Positions 5,423-5,713 of a stretch of 5,713 bases of DNA are shown in pieces (position 1 is the first letter of the stretch; every line of letters begins with the position of its first letter). A program made the translations under genes and the position numbers. Origin of the DNA: Planctomycetota bacterium (GTDB taxonomy: Bacteria > Planctomycetota > PUPC01 > DSUN01); contig VGYW01000503.1 of NCBI GenBank assembly GCA_016872875.1, positions 1 to 5,713 on the forward strand, written 5' to 3'. The notes beneath the pieces were generated by a model. It did not search any database and was not told where the DNA came from. It saw only the letters and a list, made by a program, of their open reading frames with translations.

Positions 5423-5458
5423 GGGCCTCTTCCCCTGACCTAGGCCACCACCAACTCA

Positions 5459-5487
5459 AGTATACCGCGGGAACGGCAGCGACTCAA
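5459..5487 (-). promoter_or_regulatory. Sigma70-type promoter of the ArsA-like ATPase gene
   Basis: On the minus strand TTGAGT (5482-5487) is separated by exactly 17 nt from TATACT (5459-5464), giving four of six and five of six consensus matches. Transcription would start near 5452, about 30 nt before ATG 5422. The same TATACT box occurs in the HEPN pair's candidate promoter. Confidence 0.6.
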
Positions 5488-5499
5488 ACAGGGGCGCAC

Positions 5500-5634
5500 T
5501 CACGAGGTGTGGCGGATGCCCGTCTTCGGCTGCTCGCCCAGCCCCCAGATGCGGAGCAGTTCCTTGATCCCCCTCTCAAAGCCTTTAGGATCGTCCCAAC
5601 CTCTTGAGGTACATCCAAGCCGGGAGCCAGACTC
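5500..5634 (-). pseudogene. Possible C-terminal remnant of a lost gene
   Basis: A 44-codon open stretch reads ...SRGWDDPKGFERGIKELLRI then WGLGEQPKTGIRHTS and a TGA at 5502-5500. From GFERG onward the third positions are almost all G or C, and the product has a protein-like helical look (FERGIKELLRIW). There is no start codon or ribosome site, and the frame closes upstream with TGA at 5637-5635, right beside a GC hairpin. It may be the tail of a gene truncated by repeat material, or a frameshifted end of a gene outside the window. I do not recognise the family, and it may be chance. Confidence 0.3.
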
Positions 5635-5637
5635 TCA

Positions 5638-5650
5638 GGGGCTTTGCCCC
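5638..5650. repeat. Short GC hairpin GGGGC-TTT-GCCCC
   Basis: A perfect 5-bp stem with a 3-nt loop, followed by CGAACCCCC and preceded by CTCA. Similar GGGGC/GCCCC hairpins are common dispersed elements in high-GC genomes. No T-run follows on either strand, so terminator function is not supported. The remaining bases to 5713 hold no gene I can support. Confidence 0.4.
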
Positions 5651-5713
5651 CGAACCCCCAGGATTTTCCGCTTTGGGGCCGCCGGCACCGCCACGGCAAG
5701 ATGCTGGTGCTGG

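Noticed and set aside
4202..5443. Long plus-strand open frame (413 codons) opposite the ArsA-like ATPase
   Set aside because: Its translation is biased to Glu, Val, Leu, Gly and His, typical of the antisense of a high-GC gene; the minus strand has the Walker A, switch motifs and HSP20-like domain.
5484..5699. 71-codon minus-strand open frame at the right end
   Set aside because: Ser/Arg/Gly-rich with no motif and no ribosome site; the alternative frame at 5500-5634 looks more protein-like, and even that is weak.

Overview
This is a gene-dense, GC-rich bacterial chromosomal window. Eight protein-coding genes are well supported: two on the plus strand at the left and six on the minus strand filling the rest. 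Strong G/C bias at third codon positions, GGAGG-type ribosome sites and short dispersed palindromes fit a high-GC environmental bacterium. The lineage cannot be fixed from the sequence; a planctomycete-like or related uncultured phylum is only a guess.

Left (1-1100): a two-gene HEPN/nucleotidyltransferase pair of the HepT/MntA toxin-antitoxin type (227-616 and about 573-962, plus strand). A perfect 22-bp direct repeat with a palindromic core flanks it (78-99 and 944-965), and the nucleotidyltransferase stop codon lies inside the right copy. Outside these are arms of a second repeat: two 59-bp hairpin units (968-1026, 1041-1099) whose ends are the inverted pair CCCACTATG/CATAGTGGG, plus a lone arm at 52-60. 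The pair therefore sits like an insert in an array of palindromic units, between the host genes.

Middle (1107-3820, minus strand): an apparent four-gene operon read right to left: a stand-alone receiver-domain protein, a 230-aa protein with an unrecognised N-terminal region and a DUF5678-like C-terminus, a small retropepsin-like aspartic protease, and mtnA (methylthioribose-1-phosphate isomerase). The first three genes are joined by two ATGA stop/start overlaps and mtnA follows after 10 bases. A signalling protein, an uncharacterised protein and a probable cytosolic protease translated as a coupled set is the most unusual biology here; mtnA, a methionine-salvage enzyme, may simply be co-transcribed.

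Right (4003-5713, minus strand): a Get3/ArsA-family ATPase with a C-terminal HSP20-like domain, behind a good sigma70-type promoter, overlapping by 20 bases a 77-aa cysteine-containing protein with its own GGAGG site. Beyond the promoter, 5500-5634 reads as the C-terminal tail of a lost or truncated gene, next to a short GC hairpin. No rRNA, tRNA, CRISPR array or transposase gene is visible.
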